DNA of 64,000 nt from Catenovulum sediminis (GTDB lineage Bacteria > Pseudomonadota > Gammaproteobacteria > Enterobacterales > Alteromonadaceae), in assembly GCF_040270295.1 (NCBI RefSeq), contig NZ_JBELOE010000254.1. The stretch is one strand, 5' to 3'. This document shows positions 43,801 to 51,710 of the stretch, in pieces. The translations under genes and the position numbers were made by a program. Position 1 is the first letter of the stretch; every line of letters starts with the position of its first letter. The notes under the pieces are model-generated. The model had not been told where the DNA came from. It did not search any database and saw only the letters and a program-made list of their open reading frames with translations.

Positions 43801-45147
43801 ATGGAAGCAACATTAACACAAGCGCTGGCAGAGTATATTGAGCAGCGCAAACAAAACAAGTTAGAGCCGTTACAAAAAGCACTAAATAAAGTGCTAGAAA
43901 AAGGGGATGAAGTGGCGATTGCGGCAGCTAAGGCAGAATATGCAGAAAAAGCTGCGCCGATGGAGCAAACTTTTAAGCCTGAAACTTGGTTAACAGATGC
44001 CGCGCGCAGAGCAAAGCAGATCAGTTTGGCGACACATGCGATTAAATTTACGCACTCAGATGCCAAGGCGACCAGCATTCTTGTGACAAAAACGGAGCAA
44101 GAGCAAAAAGGTTATTTAGTCACTGCAAACCTAGAAGATAAAGCGATTGATGCAGTTGGCAATGCAGCGGCTTTAGATGTGGCTAGACTTTTAAAAATCC
44201 AGGTGAATGGTGAAAGTTTAATCAGTCAATTGCAACAAGATCAAGCAACAGCACTGAGTGCTTTTACAGATAATACTGAACTTTTACAAAATTGGATCCA
44301 AGGTTTTAAATTAGCCTTGGCGGATGAAAAATTAACGTCTCACACATTAAGTAAACAAGTTTATTTTCCGTTGGGGCAAAACGCGGATGAAGAATATCAC
44401 CTACTATGTCCGCTATTTTCATCGACGTTATCACACCGATTATATGCAAAAGTGACTTCTACACGCTTTGGTGATTCAAAAGAAGTGAGAGACGCGCGCA
44501 AAGCGAATAAATTTGATGAGCGAATCGATGCAAGCTTTCCAAATACTGCAATGCAAAGCTTTGGAGGCTCAAAACCACAAAATATCTCCCAGCTAAATAG
44601 TGAACGTTACGGGCAAAGTTTTTTACTAAACTGTGCGCCCCCTAACTTTAAGCGGCAAGAAAAACCACCATTAAAACAAAAGTCACTATTTAACCGTCAG
44701 TTTTATTTTAAAGTAGTGGGCTATTTACGCGAGTTTAAACGCTTTTTAGAAATCTTAAGGCCCGATCAGCGAAACTTTAAAATTCGTTATAAAAGAGATC
44801 AGGGTTTTATAGCCCCTATATTGGATCAGTTAATGATTTACGCAGCTTCAGTACAAGCCCTACCTGCAGGGTGGTCAAACGATGCTGATTGTAAGCTTAA
44901 ATTTAGCCATACCCTTTGGTTGGATATTCGTAATCCTGACGAAGGGTTTCAGCGCGAACGCGAAAAATTAGATTGGCAAAACGAAGTGTCAGCTGATTTT
45001 GCCAGCTGGTTAAGCAGACAACTAAAAAGCGACAAATACGTTTTAAGTGATAGTGAACATGCCTATTTTGCCAAACTTTGCTTACATCAGCTTAAACAAT
45101 TCGAGCGAAGTAATCTCAAACAGCACGTTAAACAAGAGGCTAAATAA
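43801..45147 (+). CDS. cas8f: Type I-F Cascade large subunit Csy1 (Cas8f)
   Basis: The large subunit of the Csy surveillance complex, which with Csy2 holds the crRNA 5' end and recognises the PAM. The 448 residues fit the family. The family block SFGGSKPQNISQLNSERYGQSFLLNCAPP lies at about 256-284, and an N-terminal helical region carries the charged segment AEYIEQRKQNKLEPLQKALN. The gene is 13 bp after cas2-3 with AAGGAG directly upstream, and 1 bp before csy2. Confidence 0.95.
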   Translation: MEATLTQALAEYIEQRKQNKLEPLQKALNKVLEKGDEVAIAAAKAEYAEKAAPMEQTFKPETWLTDAARRAKQISLATHAIKFTHSDAKATSILVTKTEQEQKGYLVTANLEDKAIDAVGNAAALDVARLLKIQVNGESLISQLQQDQATALSAFTDNTELLQNWIQGFKLALADEKLTSHTLSKQVYFPLGQNADEEYHLLCPLFSSTLSHRLYAKVTSTRFGDSKEVRDARKANKFDERIDASFPNTAMQSFGGSKPQNISQLNSERYGQSFLLNCAPPNFKRQEKPPLKQKSLFNRQFYFKVVGYLREFKRFLEILRPDQRNFKIRYKRDQGFIAPILDQLMIYAASVQALPAGWSNDADCKLKFSHTLWLDIRNPDEGFQREREKLDWQNEVSADFASWLSRQLKSDKYVLSDSEHAYFAKLCLHQLKQFERSNLKQHVKQEAK

Positions 45148-45148
45148 T

Positions 45149-46135
45149 ATGAGCCAATATCTGTTACTTAAAAAACTATCAGTTCAAAATGCCAATGCAA
45201 TTGCTGGGCTAACTTATGGCTTTCCGGCAATCACTAACTTTCTAGGTTTTGCCCATGCAATTTCTCGTAAATTACCTAATGAAATGGGCGTTCAATTAGG
45301 TGGCGTTGCCGTGATTAGTCATAAAAATATTGTGCACGCACGTCAGCCCAAAGGCTGGGGCGATTATGTATTTGCCTTGTCACGTAACCCATTGACTCAT
45401 CAAGGCAAAACCGCACCAATTAATGAAGAAGGGCGCATGAATATGCAAATTTCTTTATTAATTGAGGTGAGTGGAGTACAAGCAGGCAATTTATCAGCCC
45501 GTGACGAGTTGTTGCACCAAGTTGAAAAAATAATACCTAACTTGCGTTTGGCGGGTGGGCAAATCACAGAATACGAACAACCCGACTTAGTGGATGGCGA
45601 AGAGGCAACTTATACACTGCGCCGATTAATGCCAGGGTTTGCACTGATCGACCAAAGCCAGTATTTAGCAGAACATTATCAAACCTTGCTTCAACAAGAT
45701 GGCAACGCCTGTTTGCTTGATGCTTGGTGTGACTTTGCCCAACTTAAATTTAAAGCCGAAGCACCAAAAGACGAGTCAGAGCATGCTGCCGATGGTTCAG
45801 ATACAGCTGTATTAAAAGCAGAATGGCATTATGAACCAAAACCTAAATCGGGGTATTTAGTGCCTATCAATTGTGGTTATTGTGCGATTTCGCCAGTTTA
45901 TGAAGCGGGTAAGGTGGCTAATGTCCGCGATCAAACCACGCCCGTAGTGTTTGCTGAATCTGCATACAGCATCGGTGAGTGGAAAAGTGTTCATGCCCTC
46001 GAGATTCAAAACGCAGTTTGGCGTTACGAACACCAATATCCTTGGTATTTAGCTAAAACCGAACCTTTTCAATCTCAATCTATTGCACCAGATGACCTTG
46101 AGAATGAAAGTTCTGAAGAAGAAATGCCCTACTAA
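45149..46135 (+). CDS. cas5f: Type I-F Cascade subunit Csy2 (Cas5f)
   Basis: Csy2 pairs with Csy1 at the foot of the Csy complex and binds the crRNA 5' handle. ATG 45149 lies just after the csy1 stop with AAGAGG upstream and gives 328 residues; longer frames only reflect overlap with csy1. The family blocks LKKLSVQNANAIAGLTYGFPAITNFLGFAHAI (about 7-38), GGVAVISHKNIVHARQPKGWGDYVFALSRNPL and MNMQISLLIEV are present. Confidence 0.95.
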   Translation: MSQYLLLKKLSVQNANAIAGLTYGFPAITNFLGFAHAISRKLPNEMGVQLGGVAVISHKNIVHARQPKGWGDYVFALSRNPLTHQGKTAPINEEGRMNMQISLLIEVSGVQAGNLSARDELLHQVEKIIPNLRLAGGQITEYEQPDLVDGEEATYTLRRLMPGFALIDQSQYLAEHYQTLLQQDGNACLLDAWCDFAQLKFKAEAPKDESEHAADGSDTAVLKAEWHYEPKPKSGYLVPINCGYCAISPVYEAGKVANVRDQTTPVVFAESAYSIGEWKSVHALEIQNAVWRYEHQYPWYLAKTEPFQSQSIAPDDLENESSEEEMPY

Positions 46136-46193
46136 TCAACTAACGAATTTAAATAATTGAACCAACTTAATTTTTGATAAATGGAGAAACAAA

Positions 46194-47177
46194 ATGGCCG
46201 ACGTAAAATTAAAAACACCTTCAGTATTAGCGTTTGAAGCAAAACTAGTTCCATCAGATGCGTTAATGTTTGCTGGCAAATGGCAGGGAACAGAATGGCA
46301 GCCAATCCAAGTTGGAGAAAAAGCTGTAAGGGGCACAATCTCTAATCGATTGAAAGCGGCAACTGCAAATGACCCAGCAAAGCTAGACGCTGAAGTGTCG
46401 AAAGCAAATCTGCAAACGGTTGATATCGCGGCTTTACCGCATACTTGTGATACCTTAAAACTGGTATTTAGTTTAAGAGTGTTAAGTGGGTTAGATATAC
46501 CGTCAACTTGTAACAGCCCTGAGTACCAAGCTGCGCTAGCAGATAAAATTAATCAATATAAAAACGTTGTCAGCTTTAAAGAATTAGCTCAACGTTATGC
46601 ATTTAATATCGCAGCAGGGCGTTTTTTATGGCGTAACCGTGTGGGAGCGGAAAACGTAATAGTTGTGGTAAAAGTTGCAGATCAAACCTTAGAATTTGAA
46701 AGCCAAAACTATAATTTACGTGCTTTTTCAACGGATGAAAAAATTGAAACCTTAGCGCAACACATCCAACAAGGTTTAACCGAAGAGCATGCCTTTATCA
46801 AAGTCGAAGCTTTTGTTCAATTGGGTGAAGGCCAGGCAGTTTATCCATCGCAAGAGTTGGTGATGGGCGGTGGCAAAGGTGACAAAAGTAAATTTTTGTA
46901 TCAACTGGAAGGCCAAGCCGCCATGCACTCCCAAAAAGTTGGTAATGCACTCAGAACCATTGATACCTGGCACCCAGCTGTAGACGAGGTAGGCCCTATC
47001 GCGGTTGAACCTTATGGTTCGGTTACTAACCGCGGCGCAGCATATCGTCAACCTAAAGAAAAAACTGACTTTTACAACTTACTTGATGGTTGGATGATTA
47101 AAGGTAAAGAACCCGCAGTTGAACAGCAACATTATATTATGGCTATGTTAATTCGTGGTGGCGTATTCGGCGAATAA
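46194..47177 (+). CDS. cas7f: Type I-F Cascade backbone subunit Csy3 (Cas7f)
   Basis: Six copies of Csy3 normally form the crRNA-binding backbone of the Csy complex. The 327 residues include LKTPSVLAFEAKLVPSDALMF, the block FNIAAGRFLWRNRVGAEN (about 139-156), and the C-terminal ALRTIDTWHPAVDEVGPIAVEPYGSVTNRG. GGAG precedes the ATG. It is 58 bp after csy2 and 9 bp before csy4. Confidence 0.96.
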   Translation: MADVKLKTPSVLAFEAKLVPSDALMFAGKWQGTEWQPIQVGEKAVRGTISNRLKAATANDPAKLDAEVSKANLQTVDIAALPHTCDTLKLVFSLRVLSGLDIPSTCNSPEYQAALADKINQYKNVVSFKELAQRYAFNIAAGRFLWRNRVGAENVIVVVKVADQTLEFESQNYNLRAFSTDEKIETLAQHIQQGLTEEHAFIKVEAFVQLGEGQAVYPSQELVMGGGKGDKSKFLYQLEGQAAMHSQKVGNALRTIDTWHPAVDEVGPIAVEPYGSVTNRGAAYRQPKEKTDFYNLLDGWMIKGKEPAVEQQHYIMAMLIRGGVFGE

Positions 47178-47186
47178 GGAGGCAAT

Positions 47187-47741
47187 ATGCAATTTTATTG
47201 CGAAATAAAAGTATTACCCGATCCGGAAGCCAGTGAACCTGTATTGGTTAATAATTTAATGTCTAAATTCCACCGGACGTTAGTAAACCTAAAAATGACA
47301 GATATTGGAGTGAGTTTTCCAAACTATGCAAAAACCTTGGGTGACACAGTTCGCTTTCACAGCAGTGAGCAAAGTTTAAACAAGCTATTGGAAACGAACT
47401 GGTTAAAAGGTTTGCGCGATTACTGTGAAGTGAGCGCTATTTTACCTATTCCAAGTAAAGTGCAATACCGCACAGTAAGTAGAGTGCAATCGAAAAGTGT
47501 TTATAACAAAAGAAAACGCTCAGTGGCTAAAGGCTGGCTAACAGAGCGCGAAGCTGAAATTAAAATTGATGATAGTCAGCAAAAAACGTTGAAACTACCT
47601 TTTTTGCAGTTGAATAGCTCATCTACTCAGCAAGATAATATAAAGCTTTTTGTTAAACACGGTGAGTTGCAAACTAAATCAAGTACTGGGACTTTTAATT
47701 CATACGGATTAAGTAAAAGCGCGACAGTACCTTGGTTTTAA
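47187..47741 (+). CDS. cas6f: CRISPR RNA endonuclease Csy4 (Cas6f)
   Basis: Cuts the repeat hairpin of the CRISPR transcript and stays bound to the crRNA 3' end. The 184 residues are typical. The catalytic histidine is H29 (MSKFHRTL), at the same position as in the P. aeruginosa enzyme. A basic segment (VYNKRKRSVAKGWL, about 110-123) would be the arginine-rich helix that reads the repeat stem. GGAGG precedes the ATG. It ends the cas operon, 230 bp before the first repeat. Confidence 0.95.
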   Translation: MQFYCEIKVLPDPEASEPVLVNNLMSKFHRTLVNLKMTDIGVSFPNYAKTLGDTVRFHSSEQSLNKLLETNWLKGLRDYCEVSAILPIPSKVQYRTVSRVQSKSVYNKRKRSVAKGWLTEREAEIKIDDSQQKTLKLPFLQLNSSSTQQDNIKLFVKHGELQTKSSTGTFNSYGLSKSATVPWF

Positions 47742-47748
47742 CTAAAAA

Positions 47749-47779
47749 AATAGCTGTATGGTTTTGTCATACAGCTATT
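47749..47779 (-). terminator. Perfect 12-bp hairpin after csy4, terminator-like on the minus strand
   Basis: AATAGCTGTATG, loop GTTTTGT, CATACAGCTATT. The plus strand has no T tract after it, but the A tract at 47744-47750 means a minus-strand transcript would meet the hairpin followed by seven T residues. It could stop antisense transcription from the leader side into csy4, or mark the 3' end of the cas mRNA. Confidence 0.65.
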
Positions 47780-47971
47780 AAACCCATACTAAAATTGACC
47801 AATAGCATTAACCGTTAGCTAACTTGTGGTATTGCTAAAATACCCAAAAATTTTGTTCTTTAAAAATTTAACGGATAATCAATAAGTTACAAATAGCCTA
47901 TAAATTTGGGTAAAACTGCCAAAAACAAATTAAAGCTATGAAGTAACTTATTTTTTTGATATTTTTGCATT
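47780..47971 (+). promoter_or_regulatory. CRISPR leader
   Basis: This 192-bp AT-rich stretch adjoins the first repeat on the side opposite the degenerate repeats, so it should contain the array promoter and the spacer integration signals. It holds an exact IHF consensus (listed separately). TATAAA at 47899-47904 may be a -10 but has no clear -35. Confidence 0.7.
47877..47889 (+). promoter_or_regulatory. Candidate IHF-binding site in the CRISPR leader
   Basis: AATCAATAAGTTA matches the IHF consensus WATCAANNNNTTR at every position. It ends about 82 bp before the first repeat. IHF bends leaders to place new spacers in type I-E and I-F systems. Confidence 0.6.
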
Positions 47972-49740
47972 GTTCACTGCCGCACAGGCAGCTTAGAAAA
48001 CCCAAGGTGTTTAGCGTATAAGCCTAAGTTTGTTCACTGCCGCACAGGCAGCTTAGAAAAACATTCCAGCAGGTTCAACCAAGAGAACCTAGTTCACTGC
48101 CGCACAGGCAGCTTAGAAACACAAAAGTCCCTGATGAAAATATTAAAGCATGTTCACTGCCGCACAGGCAGCTTAGAAAACAAACGATTAATGTTAATAT
48201 GGAGTCACAAAGTTCACTGCCGCACAGGCAGCTTAGAAATACTGGCAAATTAAATGCTATTAACGGAATTAGTTCACTGCCGCACAGGCAGCTTAGAAAG
48301 CAAGATTTACCTGAATCAATATCGTACATAGGTTCACTGCCGCACAGGCAGCTTAGAAACCGATAGAGTCGTAAATAAGAGTGCCATCCTTGTTCACTGC
48401 CGCACAGGCAGCTTAGAAAATTTAAACTGACGGGCGAGTCAACTAACGATGGTTCACTGCCGCACAGGCAGCTTAGAAACAAATGAAATATACCGAAGAA
48501 GAATTACTAGCTGTTCACTGCCGCACAGGCAGCTTAGAAAAGTATGCATGCGATGGCGACAGACCTGCATTGGTTCACTGCCGCACAGGCAGCTTAGAAA
48601 GGAAGCGGTGCAAGCGGGGCGCAATCATATGAGTTCACTGCCGCACAGGCAGCTTAGAAAGCCAATATCCAAGTTTTGTGCAAGACTAAAATGTTCACTG
48701 CCGCACAGGCAGCTTAGAAAGGCTTAGTGATTTTATACTCAACTGAGATTCTGTTCACTGCCGCACAGGCAGCTTAGAAAGAGAGTCAATGATGGTGCGC
48801 TGACTAACAACTGTTCACTGCCGCACAGGCAGCTTAGAAAAGCAAGCAAAATGGCGTTATTTATCTCATTGGGTTCACTGCCGCACAGGCAGCTTAGAAA
48901 GATTTTATCGAGCGCAGAAAAAGAAGGGCGAAGTTCACTGCCGCACAGGCAGCTTAGAAAGTACAGAAAGCAGGATTCTAGCGGTGATCAAGGTTCACTG
49001 CCGCACAGGCAGCTTAGAAAACCGCCGTTATCAATAGAATTTGCACCGCCATGTTCACTGCCGCACAGGCAGCTTAGAAAAGTGACAAATTTAACAACGT
49101 GTATTGGAATTTGTTCACTGCCGCACAGGCAGCTTAGAAAATGCAGGAGTGCAGGCGAGAATGAACATTGATGTTCACTGCCGCACAGGCAGCTTAGAAA
49201 AAAAAACAGGCCCGTTGAGCGAAGATTAGATGGTTCACTGCCGCACAGGCAGCTTAGAAATATAATCAGCATATATTTAGACCTTTTTTGGAGTTCACTG
49301 CCGCACAGGCAGCTTAGAAAAATCAAGAAGTGTATTAAATAAAAATGCAGATGTTCACTGCCGCACAGGCAGCTTAGAAAGCATCAGCGTCAACCGCCTT
49401 TTTCAGCATGTCGTTAACTGCCGCACAGGCAGCTTAGAAAAGATGGAAGGCAATGTTGATTACGATCAAACCGTTCACTGCCGCACAGGCAGCTTAGAAA
49501 ATACAGCTTGTTTTGTTAGCCGTTGGTTTTAAGTTAACTGCCGCACAGGCAGCTTAGAAATGTAATAGTTCTACCACCAATAACAATAATATGTTAACTG
49601 CCGCACAGGCAGCTTAGAAAAGAATCTTTAGAATATCGTGTGCAACTGCCGCGTTCACTGCCGCACAGGCAGCTTAGAAACGCAGGGCGAAAACACGTTA
49701 AGTGATTAGAAAGTTCACTGCCGTACAGGCAGCTTAGAAA
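47972..49740 (+). CRISPR. Type I-F CRISPR array, 30 repeats and 29 spacers
   Basis: The 28-bp repeat begins GTTCACTGCCGC and ends GCAGCTTAGAAA, with the CTGCC...GGCAG stem cut by Csy4 and a predicted 8-nt handle CTTAGAAA, so crRNA is read from the plus strand. Spacers are 32 bp except the ninth (33 bp). Repeats start at 47972 plus 60 bp steps, shifting to 48513 after the long spacer. Near the right end, repeats 25, 27 and 28 read GTTAACTG and repeat 30 has CCGTACAGG, which marks the old trailer end and puts the leader on the left beside csy4. Repeats otherwise look identical. No spacer origin was identified. Confidence 0.98.
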
Positions 49741-49803
49741 TGTTTAGTTTAGGCGCAGGCCATTAATAAAGTGTGCGCTGTCAGATTTTTGCGACACCTC
49801 TTT

Positions 49804-49827
49804 TGTCGGGCTGAAGCCGCGACCTAC
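49804..49827 (-). repeat. REP-like element, inverted relative to the cas1-proximal copies
   Basis: TGTCGGGCTGAAGCC... to GACCTAC is the exact reverse complement of the element at 39995-40018. It is followed by ATTTTAGGTACG and the first heptamer array. Confidence 0.85.
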
Positions 49828-49833
49828 ATTTTA

Positions 49834-50072
49834 GGTACGAATTTCAAGTTTCAAGTTTCGAGTTTTAAGGTTCGAGTGGCGAGTGGCGAGTGGCGAGTTA
49901 CGAGTTTCGAGTTTCGAGTTTCAAGTTTCAAGTTTCGAGTTTCAAGTTTCAAGTGGCGAGTTTCAAGTTTCAAGTGGCGAGTTTCGAGTTTCGAGTGGCG
50001 AGTTACGAGTTTCAAGTTTCAAGTTTCAAGTTTCAAGTTTCGAGTGGCGAGTTTCGAGTTGTATGTTTTATG
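49834..50072. repeat. Heptamer tandem array 1
   Basis: About 34 units of 7 bp: AGTTTCA, AGTTTCG, AGTGGCG and AGTTACG types in mixed order. The first two and last two bases are the most constant. Confidence 0.9.
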
Positions 50073-50129
50073 TGCAAGTGTGCAGGATTTGAGTGAGGGT
50101 TGATGTTCAGTTTATCTAAGCAGACTTTC

Positions 50130-50148
50130 GCAGCATGGATGCTGCGGT
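50130..50148. repeat. Short palindrome in a possible dispersed-repeat remnant
   Basis: CGCAGCATGGATGCTGCG forms an 8-bp stem with a 2-nt loop. The sequence after it (to about 50215) looks like the remains of a dispersed non-coding repeat rather than a gene. Confidence 0.35.
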
Positions 50149-50209
50149 AAAGCTATAGGGATATATTTACGCGTGTCTGTGTGATAAATGAATATTAACG
50201 TGAACGGGG

Positions 50210-50290
50210 TTTGAGTTGTGAGCAACGAGCAACGAGCAGCGAGCAGCGAGCAGCGAGATTCGAGTTGTAAGTTTCAAGTTATGAGGTTGC
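50210..50290. repeat. Heptamer tandem array 2
   Basis: Units of the GAGCAAC and GAGCAGC type pass into GAGTTGT and AAGTTTC, all with a 7-bp period. The unit differs from array 1, but the G-A-G start is kept. Confidence 0.8.
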
Positions 50291-50316
50291 AGGAATGGGC
50301 GTTTGTTGGGAGATTT

Positions 50317-50340
50317 TGTCGGGCTGAAGCCGCGACCTAC
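50317..50340 (-). repeat. REP-like element copy 2
   Basis: Identical to the copy at 49804. It lies in a block of about 65 bp (50283-50347) that is repeated with two or three changes at 50401-50465. Confidence 0.85.
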
Positions 50341-50342
50341 AT

Positions 50343-50405
50343 TTTAGTTTCAAGTTTCAAGTTTTAAGTTTTAAGTTTCAAGATTTCAGTTTCAAGTTGC
50401 GAGGT
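50343..50405. repeat. Heptamer tandem array 3
   Basis: AGTTTCA and AGTTTTA units with a 7-bp period, directly adjoining REP copy 2. Confidence 0.8.
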
Positions 50406-50434
50406 TGTAGGAATGAGCGTTTGTTGGGAGATTT

Positions 50435-50458
50435 TGTCGGGCTGAAGCCGCGACCTAC
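50435..50458 (-). repeat. REP-like element copy 3
   Basis: Identical to copies 1 and 2, and followed by the same ATTTTAGGTACGAG junction into a heptamer array. Confidence 0.85.
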
Positions 50459-50464
50459 ATTTTA

Positions 50465-50602
50465 GGTACGAGTTGCAAGTTTTAAGTTGCAAGTTTCAAG
50501 TGGCAAGTTTCAAGTTTCAAGTTTCAAGTTTCAAGTTTCGAGTTTCGAGTGGCGAATTTCAAGTTTCGAGTTTCAAGTTTTAAGGTTCGAGTTTCAAGTT
50601 GA
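50465..50602. repeat. Heptamer tandem array 4
   Basis: About 19 units of AGTTTCA, AGTTGCA, AGTGGCA and AGTTTCG types. Confidence 0.85.
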
Positions 50603-50615
50603 GTGTTGTGTTTTT

Positions 50616-50639
50616 TGTTGGATTGAAGCTGCGACTTAC
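50616..50639 (-). repeat. Degenerate REP-like element copy 4
   Basis: TGTTGGATTGAAGCTGCGAC then TTAC has several changes from the other copies and lies 34 bp from the 3' end of the ydgJ-like gene. Confidence 0.6.
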
Positions 50640-50672
50640 ATTTTGGGGGTAAGTCGCGGTGTTGTTTTGTTT

Positions 50673-51710
50673 TTATACGGTTAAGGTTTTGCCTTGTTCG
50701 CTGCTTTTTATGGCAAGTTCTATTAGTTTTATATTTTCCAGTGCTTGCTCGGCGGTTACCGGTTCGTTTTTATTTAAACGGATGGCGTCGGCCATGGTTT
50801 TAAAGTAGTGTTGGTAGCCGCCGCGTTCGGTTTGTATTACTTCTGCGGCTTGTCCTTCTTTATACACGGTGCCGTACATTTCTGGCGTTTCGTCTGCCCA
50901 TTCGGCTTTATCTGGCATAATGCCGGCTTTTAAATAATCTTCTTGTGGGTCTAGACCAAATTTTTGATATTTGCCTTCGCTGCCCAAAATATTAAACCGA
51001 ATGTTGGGTTCGCAGCTGTACAAATTGGCATGTAATTGGGCGTAAAAATCAGGGTAGTGCAGCATAATATTAAAATAGTCGACATTTTTAGAGTTAGGTC
51101 GCATGCTGCGGCACTGGGCGGTTATTGCAGTGGGTTTACCAAATAACTGCAATGCCTGATCAAGCAAATGCGGGCCTAAATCAAATAAAATGCCACCTCC
51201 TTCGGTTGATTGTTCACGCCATCTGTCACGTACGGTTGGACGAAAACGATCAAAATGCGCTTCAAAATGTTTAATTTCACCAATTTTATGGTCGGCAATT
51301 AATTTTTGTATCGTTAAAAAATCGCCATCCCATCTGCGGTTATGAAATACACTGAGTTTTAAACCTTTATCTTTTGCCAGTTTAACCAGTGTTTCACCGT
51401 CTGCCACATCTAGCACAAAGGGTTTTTCTACAATAACGTGTTTGCCGTTTTCAAGCGCTAATTTGGCCAGTTTAAAATGCACATTATTGGGGGCCGTTAT
51501 TATCACCAGCTCGGCATCACTTTGTTCTAGCATAGCTTCGGCACTGGCAAAATACTTGGCTTGCGGTTGTTCGGTCGTCACTAACTGTTGCTGGCTGCTA
51601 CTAATCGCGCAAAGCGATAGTTCTGGTAGGGTTGTAATAAATGGCAAATGAAAGGTTTTGGCTGAAAAGCCATAGCCTACTATGGCTGTTTTTATCGGGG
51701 AATATGACAT
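50673..51710 (-). CDS. ydgJ: Gfo/Idh/MocA-family oxidoreductase, YdgJ-like
   Basis: An NAD(P)-dependent dehydrogenase of unknown substrate. The N-terminal Rossmann fold (about 6-125) starts IVGYGFSAKTFHLPFI and contains ENGKHVIVEKPF, whose EKP motif is the family signature. HNRRWDGDFLTIQKLI, HFDRFRPTVRDRWREQ and FDLGPHLLDQALQLFGKPTA follow in the C-terminal domain (about 130-340) and match E. coli YdgJ closely. The 345-residue length is standard. Its ATG overlaps the TAA of the upstream DUF952 gene by one base, so the two are probably co-translated. Confidence 0.92.
   Translation of the reverse strand: MSYSPIKTAIVGYGFSAKTFHLPFITTLPELSLCAISSSQQQLVTTEQPQAKYFASAEAMLEQSDAELVIITAPNNVHFKLAKLALENGKHVIVEKPFVLDVADGETLVKLAKDKGLKLSVFHNRRWDGDFLTIQKLIADHKIGEIKHFEAHFDRFRPTVRDRWREQSTEGGGILFDLGPHLLDQALQLFGKPTAITAQCRSMRPNSKNVDYFNIMLHYPDFYAQLHANLYSCEPNIRFNILGSEGKYQKFGLDPQEDYLKAGIMPDKAEWADETPEMYGTVYKEGQAAEVIQTERGGYQHYFKTMADAIRLNKNEPVTAEQALENIKLIELAIKSSEQGKTLTV

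Larger units (their letters stand above)
49741..50672. other. Non-coding repeat region after the CRISPR array
   Basis: About 930 bp without a credible gene. It holds four REP-like copies, four clusters of 7-bp tandem repeats and a short palindromic remnant (all listed). Open frames exist in all three plus frames because three heptamers equal 21 bp and therefore encode a seven-residue repeat (FKFQVSS type); they lack start signals and are judged non-coding. Confidence 0.75.

Noticed and set aside
48075..48482. Minus-strand frame across CRISPR repeats (FLSCLCGSE periodic peptide)
   Set aside because: It arises from the 60-bp repeat-spacer period, which keeps a frame open; similar frames occur on the plus strand and at 48988-49326.
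49771..50103. Three overlapping plus-strand frames in the heptamer region
   Set aside because: All three frames are open because of the 7-bp period; no ribosome binding site or non-repetitive domain supports coding.
49741..50672. Toxin-antitoxin or small RNA gene next to the array
   Set aside because: Only REP-like and heptamer repeats are visible; no promoter-terminator pair or coding signal was found.
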